Positions 1 through 5,523 are shown, counted from the stretch's first letter. The stretch is DNA of 5,759 bases from Bacteroidota bacterium (GCA_025359355.1 JANYGR010000473.1:1-5759); one strand, 5' to 3'. Notes: a model not told the origin generated them from the sequence alone. Numbers and translations are program-made.

Positions 1-89
1 ATAGCTGATGTGATAACCAATGGGAATACTGAATTTGCCCAATCATAAAACGTCCACGCTCGTATTGTTTTTTTATTTCCTTTTTCCAT
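1..89 (-). CDS. UMF1-family MFS transporter, N-terminal fragment (runs off left edge)
   Basis: Only the first 29 codons are present; the rest lies beyond base 1. The visible start is a short charged stretch (MEKGNKK) followed by R-A-W-T-F-Y-D-W-A-N-S and then hydrophobic residues (VFPLVITSA). The YDWANS signature just before the first membrane helix is characteristic of the UMF1 branch of the major facilitator superfamily (Atg22-like), polytopic inner-membrane transporters whose bacterial substrates are mostly unknown. The ATG at 87-89 fits because the signature normally lies 10-20 residues from the N-terminus. No Shine-Dalgarno motif precedes it. A candidate promoter element lies at 174-181. 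The gene is separated from the upstream sulfur operon by a hairpin, so it is probably its own transcription unit. The family call is fairly sure; the substrate cannot be told. Confidence 0.8.
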   Translation of the reverse strand, partial: MEKGNKKTIRAWTFYDWANSVFPLVITSA

Positions 90-173
90 GTTTAATTAAG
101 TATAGTTAAGTTGTTTAAATACGTTTCTATTAAAATAATGATTTACTAATGGTTAAAGTGACTCATTATTTTT

Positions 174-181
174 CAAATTTA
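174..181 (-). promoter_or_regulatory. Candidate Bacteroidota -7 element for the UMF1 transporter
   Basis: Read on the minus strand this is TAAATTTG, an exact match to the TAnnTTTG -7 consensus of Bacteroidota primary sigma promoters. A start near 168 would give a leader of about 80 nt before the ATG at 89. No TTG (-33) element sits at the usual 17-20 nt further upstream, so the promoter call rests on the -7 match alone, which can occur by chance in AT-rich DNA. Confidence 0.4.
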
Positions 182-208
182 CAATAAAAAATGAGGTAAT
201 AAAGTATA

Positions 209-239
209 AAGCCCAATAGGAAATTATCCTATCAGGCTT
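209..239 (-). terminator. Hairpin terminator of the MBL-rhodanese operon
   Basis: Two five-base arms pair in sequence: AAGCC (209-213) with GGCTT (235-239) and ATAGG (216-220) with CCTAT (228-232). They are separated by a symmetric CA/CA internal mismatch and enclose a 7-nt loop. In the minus-strand transcript the hairpin begins about 37 nt after the stop codon at 277-279 and is followed by a U-rich run (UAUACUUUAUU), as expected of an intrinsic terminator. In the plus direction the following sequence is less U-rich and no plus-strand gene ends here, so the minus orientation is preferred. Confidence 0.65.
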
Positions 240-276
240 CATCACTTTTATAAAATGGAAAATGAGCTTTTATAAT

Positions 277-1695
277 TTATAACATAGTGGTTGGACAAAC
301 GTAATCTGTCACTTTAATTTTTTTAGTGTCTTTGATGGCATTAAATCCACCAGCTACATTAATTAAGTTTCGATAACCTCTTGCTTGAAGTGTAGAGATG
401 AAAACCATAGATCGGTATCCCGATAAACAGTGGACATAGTATGTTTTGTTTTTGTCAATTTTAGCCATACTATCATTGATGACGTCTAACGGCACATTGA
501 TAGCTCCTTCCACATGTTCGCTATAATATTCGCTCGCTTTTCTTACGTCTAAAATAGTTACAGGTGATTTCTCATTTATAGATACGAGCTCGTTAGCACT
601 GATGGATTTGATCTCATCTATTTCTTTACCAGCGTCTTCCCATGTTTTAAACCCACCTTTTAAATAACCCAAGACGTTATCATAACCAACTCTTGCTAAT
701 CGTGTAATGACTTCATCTTCTCTTCCATCATCAGTAATAATTAATAATTCTTGTTTTACGCTTGGAATTAGGGTTCCTACCCATGTAGCAAAACTGCCGT
801 CAATACTAATATTTATGGAGTTTGGAATAAAACCTTTATTAAATACTTGACCATTTCGTGTATCTATTATTAAAGCATCAGTTTCATTGGCGGCTACTTC
901 AAATTCAAGAGCCGTTAATGCTTTTTTTCCTCTAGCCATTACCTGATCAATGCTTTCATAGCCTTTAATATTTAATAAAACATTTTGAGGAAAATAACCT
1001 GGAGGTGGCACTAAGCCCGTTAAAATTTCTTTGATGAATTGTTCTTTAGTAAGCTTAGGATTGAGTGCATAGTTCACTTGTTTTTGATGCCCTAATGTGT
1101 CTGTAGTTTCTTTACTCATGTTTTTTCCACAAGCACTTCCTGCACCATGATTAGGGTATACAATCAAATCATCACTTAAAGGCATAATTTTGTTTCGTAA
1201 CGAATCGTATAAATGTCCAGCTAATTTTTCTTCGGTTAAATCAGCAATCACATGTTGTGCTAAATCAGGTCGTCCCACATCGCCTATAAATAGGGTATCT
1301 CCACTAATGATGCCATGCTCTTTTCCGTTTTCATCGATAAGCAAATAGGTTGTACTTTCCATGGTATGCCCAGGTGTATGAAGCACTTTTATGCTGTAAT
1401 TTCCAACTTTAAAAATTTGGTTGTCTTCGGCAATAGTTGCTTTATAGGCTGGTTTAGCGGTAGGTCCAAAAACTATTTCAGCACCCGTGTTTTTCATTAA
1501 GTCTATATGCCCGCTAACAAAATCGGCGTGAAAATGTGTTTCAAACACATACTTAATTTTTGCATGATCTTTTTTAGCACGATCGATGTAAGGTTGTACT
1601 TCACGTAATGGATCAAAGATGGCGGCTTCTCCATTGTTTTCTAAATAGTATGCTGCATGAGCAATACATCCTGTATAAATTTGTTCTACTTTCAT
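277..1695 (-). CDS. CstB-like persulfide dioxygenase: MBL-fold domain plus two rhodanese domains
   Basis: 472-residue, probably cytosolic enzyme with the architecture of persulfide dioxygenase-sulfurtransferases such as staphylococcal CstB: an Fe(II) metallo-beta-lactamase domain, a pseudo-rhodanese and an active rhodanese. By alignment to ETHE1-type dioxygenases the iron ligands should be H54 (in THFHAD, 53-58), H110 (HTPGHT, 106-111) and D133 (SGDTLF). The family motifs GDVGRPDL (138-145) and YPNHGAGSACGK (180-191) follow; the latter carries C189. The first rhodanese (about 255-355) has DDGRED where the catalytic loop should be and no cysteine, so it is inactive as a sulfurtransferase. The second (about 365-460) has CLSGYRS with C423. 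The tail ends in a further Cys (C467). The expected role is oxidation of low-molecular-weight persulfide to sulfite, with possible thiosulfate formation by the rhodanese, which detoxifies sulfide. It is the second gene of an operon, 23 nt after the 36-residue membrane protein. The length agrees with CstB-like proteins. The exact substrate is inferred. Confidence 0.93.
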   Translation of the reverse strand: MKVEQIYTGCIAHAAYYLENNGEAAIFDPLREVQPYIDRAKKDHAKIKYVFETHFHADFVSGHIDLMKNTGAEIVFGPTAKPAYKATIAEDNQIFKVGNYSIKVLHTPGHTMESTTYLLIDENGKEHGIISGDTLFIGDVGRPDLAQHVIADLTEEKLAGHLYDSLRNKIMPLSDDLIVYPNHGAGSACGKNMSKETTDTLGHQKQVNYALNPKLTKEQFIKEILTGLVPPPGYFPQNVLLNIKGYESIDQVMARGKKALTALEFEVAANETDALIIDTRNGQVFNKGFIPNSINISIDGSFATWVGTLIPSVKQELLIITDDGREDEVITRLARVGYDNVLGYLKGGFKTWEDAGKEIDEIKSISANELVSINEKSPVTILDVRKASEYYSEHVEGAINVPLDVINDSMAKIDKNKTYYVHCLSGYRSMVFISTLQARGYRNLINVAGGFNAIKDTKKIKVTDYVCPTTML

Positions 1696-1718
1696 AGTTG
1701 TATTTTTAGAGTTATAAT

Positions 1719-1829
1719 TTATTGATCTGAATCTTTGTGTTTTTTACTTGGTGATAGTTTGTATACTAAGTAGCCAAATCCTACGATTAAATGCAGAAGG
1801 ATGATTGAGAAAATGATTGTTGATGACAT
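1719..1829 (-). CDS. 36-residue single-pass membrane protein upstream of the CstB-like gene
   Basis: A complete small reading frame, ATG (1827-1829) to TAA (1719-1721). The protein starts MSSTIIFSIILLHLIVGFGY and continues LVYKLSPSKKHKDSDQ. Residues 4 to about 23 form one uninterrupted hydrophobic segment, and the tail from K24 is polar and basic (SPSKKHKDSDQ). By the positive-inside rule the tail should be cytoplasmic. It ends 23 nt before the start codon of the MBL-rhodanese gene on the same strand, with no terminator between, so the two are very likely cotranscribed. The clean amphipathic layout argues for a real gene rather than chance. No catalytic residues or cysteines are seen. It might tether or recruit the soluble sulfur enzyme to the membrane, but that is only inference from position. 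I do not recognise a named family. Confidence 0.72.
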   Translation of the reverse strand: MSSTIIFSIILLHLIVGFGYLVYKLSPSKKHKDSDQ

Positions 1830-1931
1830 AAATATTCTTTTTAAAAATGATAGTACAAAGTTCGGTTACCTACAAAGAAGTAACTATGAGGAATGTCAGT
1901 TTTTGTATGAAATTTTATAGCCAAAGGTTCT

Positions 1932-1951
1932 TAAGTAACAATTGTTACTTA
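1932..1951. promoter_or_regulatory. Perfect 20-bp palindromic operator, Crp/Fnr-like geometry
   Basis: TAAGTAACAATTGTTACTTA is identical to its own reverse complement over all 20 bases. Its core is GTAAC-AATT-GTTAC (1935-1948), two 5-bp arms with a 4-bp spacer, the same 5-4-5 layout as FNR-type sites. It lies in the 166-bp region between the divergent 36-residue-protein/MBL-rhodanese operon and the 132-residue CxxC gene. It is 23 nt upstream of a TATCTTTA element for the plus-strand gene, so its centre would be near -42, a class II activator position. A regulator of the Crp/Fnr superfamily is the natural guess, but no such gene is in the window. It could equally repress the leftward operon. 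Confidence 0.7.
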
Positions 1952-1971
1952 TAAAAAAATGTTGGTCGAAG

Positions 1972-1979
1972 TATCTTTA
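1972..1979 (+). promoter_or_regulatory. Candidate -7 element for the CxxC gene
   Basis: TATCTTTA matches TAnnTTTG except for the last base. It ends 16 nt before the ATG at 1996, so the leader would be only about 10-13 nt. There is no TTG at the normal -33 spacing. The 20-bp palindrome occupies that zone instead, which fits an activator-dependent promoter. Weak alone, but supported by the same arrangement upstream of 5461. Confidence 0.4.
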
Positions 1980-1995
1980 CTAAAAAATTAACATC

Positions 1996-2394
1996 ATGGA
2001 TAATCAAATTATAATAGGAAAAAGAGCTAGTTCTAACTTTTTTAGAAAAATGGGAACTGTAATAGATCTTGAACAAGGACTATATAAAGCTTATGAAAGT
2101 ATTTTCGGATTAACTTCAGGTACATGGAAAAAAATGCCAAAGTTTGACTATGTATTACTTTTCAAAACACTTTATATAAAATGTGAAGGTTGTTCTCCTG
2201 AAGATTTTGAAAATGATGATCAAGCAATTTATCAATTAAGTTTAGTGTATCATAAAAATAGAAAAATAATTGTTCATGAAAGTAAAATAAAGAGTGATAT
2301 ATTTTTACTTGTTGAAAAACTAAGCTCTTTTTACAACCTAAAAATAAGAGATGCTGCTAGTGATAGACGAAATCCAAAATGGATTCAAATATAA
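1996..2394 (+). CDS. Uncharacterised 132-residue protein with CxxC motif
   Basis: I do not recognise a named family. The protein has no signal peptide or membrane segment, so it is likely cytosolic. Its central part alternates beta-like stretches (YVLLFKTLYI about 52-61, YQLSLVYHKNRKIIVHES about 79-96) with a predicted helix (DIFLLVEKLSSFYNL about 101-115), suggesting a compact alpha/beta fold, possibly PH-like. A CxxC pair (C63-E-G-C66) at the end of the first strand could be a redox or metal site. The N-terminus is basic (GKRASSNFFRK), and the tail is polar (SDRRNPKWIQI). The first ATG is chosen because it lies 16 nt after a promoter-like element and no Shine-Dalgarno motif would favour another; M19 is the only early alternative. 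It is the only full plus-strand gene here, divergent from the sulfur operon across a palindromic operator, and its stop lies 11 nt from the end of cbpM. Confidence 0.85.
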   Translation: MDNQIIIGKRASSNFFRKMGTVIDLEQGLYKAYESIFGLTSGTWKKMPKFDYVLLFKTLYIKCEGCSPEDFENDDQAIYQLSLVYHKNRKIIVHESKIKSDIFLLVEKLSSFYNLKIRDAASDRRNPKWIQI

Positions 2395-2405
2395 AATCAC
2401 TTTAA

Positions 2406-2702
2406 CTAATCAATTTCAAACAATCTCAATTTATTTTGAGTAGCAATTAATTCTCTTTGTAAATCATCTATTTGTTTCAATAAATTAGTAATCGCATCAA
2501 TACCTTCCATGTTAATGTCCAACTCATAATGTAAGCGCATCATTTTCTCAACATCTTTCAATTGCTCATTAGCAAGGTATTTGGCATCATTTAATTCAAT
2601 CACCTCAATTAATCCAAACTCATGTAAAGAGTTAATAAATGAAAACTCAATGTTATGATGCATGCAAAATTGTTCGATCAATATTAAATCTCTAGTTTCC
2701 AT
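2406..2702 (-). CDS. cbpM: CbpM-like chaperone modulator
   Basis: A 98-residue protein, the usual length for CbpM, small MerR-HTH-related proteins that bind the J domain of CbpA and inhibit its co-chaperone action. Residues 1 to about 60 hold the HTH-like part: ETRDLILIEQFCMHHNIEFSF, then LHEFGLIEVIE and AKYLANEQLKDVEKMMRLHYEL. The C-terminal part (about 64-95: NMEGIDAITNLLKQIDDLQREL...) is a predicted coiled-coil helix containing the family's G-I-D-AI-N-L-I/L pattern. Its start codon overlaps the end of cbpA by 11 nt in another frame, so the two are translationally coupled. This adjacency is the main support for the name, since modulator genes usually follow cbpA. No terminator is visible after its stop, where the convergent plus-strand gene ends 11 nt away. 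Confidence 0.85.
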   Translation of the reverse strand: METRDLILIEQFCMHHNIEFSFINSLHEFGLIEVIELNDAKYLANEQLKDVEKMMRLHYELDINMEGIDAITNLLKQIDDLQRELIATQNKLRLFEID

Positions 2703-3603
2703 GTGCTCTTAGTTTAGATAATTCAGTAAATAATTCTTTTTCTTTTTCGGTAAGATTTGTTGGTAGTTTAATGGTGTAAGTAATAAACAGGTCTCCAAAC
2801 TCTTTATCTTTTTTATAAACAGGAAAGCCTTTGCCTTTTAATTTAACCTTCGTTCCAGTTTGAGTTTCGGGTGCAACTTTTAGTTTAACTTTACCATCAA
2901 AGGTATCTACTAAAACATCTCCACCTAATAGGGCGGTATATAAATCTAAATCCACATTGGCATATAAGTGATGACCTTCTCTTTTAAATTTAGTGTGGTT
3001 AGCAATTGTAAACGTAATGTATAAATCGCCATTAGGTCCGCCATTAGAGCCAGGAGCGCCATGCCCTGCAATTTTTATAACCTGACCATTTTCTACACCA
3101 GCAGGAATAGTTAAGCGTATGTTTTTACCATTAACCGTAAGGGTTTGTTGTTGAGTTTGGTATACGTCTTTTAAATCGAGGTGCAATTCGGCATTGAAAT
3201 CTTGTCCTCTATATTTTGTTTGTCGCCCTCTGCTTCCTTGTCCTCCGCCATACATCGATTCGAAAAACTCAGAAAAATCGCCAGAGAAATCTCCGGTATC
3301 TCCTCCATAATATTGTTGTCCGCCACCACTGCCTCGTGATTGAGATTGCTGTTTATTAGCTTTTTCAAACTCATCAGCGTGTTTCCAGTCTTTACCATAC
3401 TTGTCGTATTTTTTCCTTTTTTCTGGATCGCTTAAAACTTCGTTTGCTTCATTAACTTGTTGAAAGTTCTTTTTAGCCGTTTCATCATTCGGATTTAAAT
3501 CGGGATGAAACTTACGCGCTAATTTACGATACGCTTTTTTGATATCGTCATCGCTTGCAGTAGTGGGTATTTCTAATATTTTATAGTAATCAATAAATTC
3601 CAT
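2692..3603 (-). CDS. cbpA: CbpA-type DnaJ-family co-chaperone (no zinc finger)
   Basis: 303-residue class B J-domain protein, the usual CbpA length. The J domain covers about residues 5-70 and has the invariant HPD triad at 33-35 within KFHPDLNPND, which stimulates the DnaK ATPase. A G/F/S-rich linker follows at about 88-130 (runs such as RGSGGGQQYYGGD and MYGGGQGSRG). Two beta-rich substrate-binding domains complete it, with the typical motifs IRLTIPAGVENGQ, GHGAPG, GDLYITF, LGGDVLVDTFDGKVKLKV and GKGFP. The CxxCxGxG zinc repeats of true DnaJ are absent. It is the first gene of a cbpA-cbpM pair. The gap upstream (3604-3739) has a TAACTTTA element at 3660-3653 on the minus strand and an FNR-like repeat at 3694-3707, so it may have its own promoter rather than depend on the upstream sulfur operon. 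Confidence 0.95.
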   Translation of the reverse strand: MEFIDYYKILEIPTTASDDDIKKAYRKLARKFHPDLNPNDETAKKNFQQVNEANEVLSDPEKRKKYDKYGKDWKHADEFEKANKQQSQSRGSGGGQQYYGGDTGDFSGDFSEFFESMYGGGQGSRGRQTKYRGQDFNAELHLDLKDVYQTQQQTLTVNGKNIRLTIPAGVENGQVIKIAGHGAPGSNGGPNGDLYITFTIANHTKFKREGHHLYANVDLDLYTALLGGDVLVDTFDGKVKLKVAPETQTGTKVKLKGKGFPVYKKDKEFGDLFITYTIKLPTNLTEKEKELFTELSKLRAHGN

Positions 3604-3739
3604 ATTGTTTGTTTTAGACCATAGTTACTAATCTGATAAATCGAACTCATAGTAAAGTTAAACTATTAACACAATTTTTAAAAATTAATCTGATTGATAA
3701 AAATCATACACAAAGAGGAATTATTTTAATAGGTTACTA
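3604..3739. promoter_or_regulatory. Leader region of cbpA with possible promoter and FNR-like repeat
   Basis: On the minus strand TAACTTTA (3660-3653) matches TAnnTTTG except for the last base and would give a leader of about 45 nt. Further upstream, TTGAT-AAAA-ATCAT (3694-3707) matches nine of ten positions of the E. coli FNR consensus arms. The nine-base word TAATCTGAT occurs twice (3629-3637 and 3686-3694). No convincing terminator for the upstream rhodanese-thioredoxin gene is seen; a 6-bp AT-rich stem at 3727-3742 overlaps that gene's stop and lacks a U-tract. All elements are short and individually weak in AT-rich DNA. Confidence 0.3.
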
Positions 3740-4441
3740 TTATTTCATAAGGTTGCGTAGTTCAGCAATGTCTAAAACACCTGTTTTACGAGTTACTTCC
3801 ACGCCATTTTTATAAACAATAAAGGTAGGAAAGGCACTTACATTTAATTGTTTACCCAATTCTGTTTGTGCTCCACCATCAATTTTTACAACGGTATATT
3901 TTTCTTTCTCGAAAGACTCAATAATAGGTTTCATTTTTTTGCAAGGAGGACACCATTCGGCGCCTATATCAACCAACACCATTTTATCTTTTGGTATTTG
4001 ATTGAGATACTCTTGCATAGTCATTTGTGGCACGTTGGAACTTCCTTGAATGGCTTTATTGGCTTGTTTCCAGGCATTGATGCCACCTTTCATATTATAT
4101 ACTTTCGAAAATCCATGCTCACCTAACCAATTCATAGCGGCATTACTTCTGCCTCCACTCAAGCAATAAATATAAACAGGTTTTGTTTTATCAAGTGCCG
4201 CCACTCTTTCTTGAAATTCAGTCATGTTATTCCAATTGGCTTGAAGGGCGTTTTTTAAATGCCCTGATTGAAATTCTTCGGCAGTGCGTACATCTAACAA
4301 TTGGATGTCTTTTTGTGCAATGCCTTTCTCAAATTCGTCAACTGGTATGGTTGAATTTTGAGCAATGGAACTACAAGAACCTATAACAACTAATTGAAGT
4401 GTAAGGAATAGGAGTTTTAAAGTAGAGGTAATACGTTTCAT
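3740..4441 (-). CDS. Rhodanese-thioredoxin fusion lipoprotein
   Basis: A 233-residue exported protein. Residues 1-22 form a signal peptide (basic KR, then hydrophobic LKLLFLTLQLVVIGS) ending at a lipobox-like IGS-C with C23, so it is probably a periplasm-facing lipoprotein. A single rhodanese domain spans about 30-130, with DVRTAEEFQSGHLKNA, the active loop CLSGGRS (C93) and MKGGINAW. A thioredoxin domain spans about 138-233, with the redox motif WCPPC (C164, C167) and the cis-proline in SAFPTF (P205). The pairing suggests that sulfane sulfur loaded on C93 is reduced or discharged by the dithiol of the next domain. Donor and acceptor are unknown. It is the last gene of a tight operon, 7 nt after the methyltransferase stop. 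The start is chosen from signal-peptide position and spacing. An alternative role is general periplasmic disulfide exchange. Confidence 0.92.
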   Translation of the reverse strand: MKRITSTLKLLFLTLQLVVIGSCSSIAQNSTIPVDEFEKGIAQKDIQLLDVRTAEEFQSGHLKNALQANWNNMTEFQERVAALDKTKPVYIYCLSGGRSNAAMNWLGEHGFSKVYNMKGGINAWKQANKAIQGSSNVPQMTMQEYLNQIPKDKMVLVDIGAEWCPPCKKMKPIIESFEKEKYTVVKIDGGAQTELGKQLNVSAFPTFIVYKNGVEVTRKTGVLDIAELRNLMK

Positions 4442-4448
4442 CTTTTAA

Positions 4449-5255
4449 TTATTTTTTAGGAGTGGTTATAATATGTTGTATGTTTTGAGTATCCATTTCT
4501 TTGGTGCTCACAAGAAGCAGTTCGCTAAAATCGCTATTAATACTGATATGAACAACATCTGGTATGGCAGATAATTGCTTAGTCATATGATCTACACTTG
4601 TGATACCTTCCATGGTATATAAGTTAACGATGACGTCCTTGTTCTTTTTAAATTCTATCCACAATTCGGAGTTGGCTCTTGGACTTGCCGACTGTAAACA
4701 ATTTTCCAATTTTAAAAAGGTAAATGCTTTCGCAAATAACTGTTCGTATTCGGCTTTACTTCCTCCAAAGGGTGGACTTTTTTCAAAGGTTCTGTTAAAT
4801 AATAAACCTACAAGCAATCCATCAGTCTTTAACAAACGATGCATTTTACTCACGTAGCGTTGACGCAGCGTTGGAGGTAAGGCACAAAAAAAGGTTTGTT
4901 CGATAATGATATCGTATTTTCCTTGGTGTTCAAAAAAATCGCCAAGTACTATATGGATCGATGAATTGTTTTTAAATTTTTCTTGCAAAACCGCTACCAA
5001 AGTAGGAGCAATATCAATCACAGTGACGTTGGTAAACCCTTGTTGTAGCAGAAATTCAGCCTCGTAGGTATTGCCACAGCCTGGAATTAAAATAGCCAGC
5101 TGTTTATTTTCAATCGTTTCAACATAGTTTTTAATGGGAGGAGATACAACTCCCAAATCCCAACCAGTTGTATGAGATTGATATTGAGAATCCCAATAGG
5201 CCTGGCCTAATGGGATTTCGCCATTGGTTGTGCAACATTGAATTTTATCGGACAT
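4449..5255 (-). CDS. TPMT-like SAM-dependent methyltransferase with C-terminal ferredoxin-like extension
   Basis: 268-residue cytosolic protein. Residues about 15-203 form a class I SAM methyltransferase of the thiopurine/thiol (TPMT) family. Visible motifs are QAYWDSQYQSHTTGWDLG (18-35), SAM motif I as PGCGNTYEA (58-66), the acidic residue after strand 2 (D81 in VID), GDFFE (105-109) and EQTFFCALPP (119-128). The family includes thiopurine, halide and thiol/sulfide methyltransferases. With sulfur-transfer neighbours, S-methylation of sulfide or small thiols is the best guess, though the substrate cannot be read off. Typical bacterial TPMT proteins end near WIEF (199-202); here about 65 residues follow (206-268), with a beta-alpha-beta-beta pattern resembling a heavy-metal-associated domain but without the CxxC. 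The start codon overlaps the preceding DUF2892 stop by one base (TAATG), which indicates coupled translation. Two adjacent cysteines (C7, C8) are near the N-terminus. Confidence 0.9.
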   Translation of the reverse strand: MSDKIQCCTTNGEIPLGQAYWDSQYQSHTTGWDLGVVSPPIKNYVETIENKQLAILIPGCGNTYEAEFLLQQGFTNVTVIDIAPTLVAVLQEKFKNNSSIHIVLGDFFEHQGKYDIIIEQTFFCALPPTLRQRYVSKMHRLLKTDGLLVGLLFNRTFEKSPPFGGSKAEYEQLFAKAFTFLKLENCLQSASPRANSELWIEFKKNKDVIVNLYTMEGITSVDHMTKQLSAIPDVVHISINSDFSELLLVSTKEMDTQNIQHIITTPKK

Positions 5256-5461
5256 TATTTTTCTTTTTTACAAGTTGAAATGCCAAACGGTAAATAGAGT
5301 GGACAAAAACTAATAAAGCTCGTTAACACAAAAATACCCGCTAATACTAAGAGTATAATGCCTAAGGTTCCTGAAATAACGTGTGTTAAAAATAAACCAA
5401 CTATCACAATAGCAAGGATTATTCTAATAATTTTGTCGGTACTTCCCATGTTTGGTTTCAT
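5255..5461 (-). CDS. DUF2892 (YgaP-type transmembrane domain) small membrane protein
   Basis: A 68-residue protein with the hallmark N-terminal MKPNMGSTDKIIRI motif of DUF2892, then two hydrophobic segments (about 11-29 and 33-52) forming a helical hairpin, and the conserved end CPLYLPFGISTC with C53 and C64. DUF2892 domains are found alone or fused to rhodaneses (YgaP in E. coli) and recur in sulfide and persulfide gene clusters. Their exact job is not settled; membrane anchoring or permeation of sulfur species has been suggested. It is the first gene of the operon and its TAA overlaps the methyltransferase ATG by one base. The start is fixed by the motif, which begins at the first codon. 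A candidate activator site lies about 70 nt upstream at 5524-5537. Confidence 0.92.
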   Translation of the reverse strand: MKPNMGSTDKIIRIILAIVIVGLFLTHVISGTLGIILLVLAGIFVLTSFISFCPLYLPFGISTCKKEK

Positions 5462-5493
5462 AAAGATAGATTTTATAGTTTTTTATACGTAGA

Positions 5494-5501
5494 TAAAAGT
5501 A
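5494..5501 (-). promoter_or_regulatory. Candidate -7 element of the DUF2892-TPMT-rhodanese operon
   Basis: On the minus strand this reads TACTTTTA, which fits TAnnTTTG except for the last base. The predicted leader is about 28 nt before the ATG at 5461. No TTG lies at -33; the inverted repeat at 5524-5537 is placed there instead, 22 nt upstream. This mirrors the promoter of the CxxC gene, where the gap is 23 nt, and that agreement raises confidence in both. Confidence 0.42.
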
Positions 5502-5523
5502 CGTAAGTTTAACCATAAGAAGT

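Noticed and set aside
732..930. Missing catalytic cysteine in the first rhodanese domain as a sign of gene decay
   Set aside because: A cysteine-less pseudo-rhodanese in this middle position is normal for CstB-like proteins, and the rest of the frame is intact.
1315..1500. Plus-strand frame of 61 codons opposite the MBL-rhodanese gene
   Set aside because: Lies wholly antisense to a clear enzyme domain and its translation has no domain-like pattern; a shadow frame.
1519..1524. Phenylalanine at position 59 where many MBL proteins have His (HxHxDH)
   Set aside because: Not a loss of function: persulfide dioxygenase-rhodanese relatives commonly read HxHADF-SGH, and the three expected iron ligands H54, H110 and D133 are present.
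2425..2440. CTCAA/TTGAG hairpin near the end of cbpM
   Set aside because: Five-pair stem inside coding sequence with no U-tract in the right place; not a credible terminator.
3171..3398. Minus-strand frame of 75 codons inside cbpA
   Set aside because: Alternative frame within the J-domain protein, covering its Gly-rich linker; no independent support.
3727..3742. Stem TAATAG-GTTA-CTATTA at the end of the rhodanese-thioredoxin gene
   Set aside because: Six AT-rich pairs, overlapping the stop codon and lacking a U-tract; too weak to call a terminator.
3848..4857. Plus-strand frames (3848-4126, 4183-4386, 4600-4857) opposite the rhodanese and methyltransferase genes
   Set aside because: All are antisense to genes with intact catalytic motifs, and have no recognisable features of their own.
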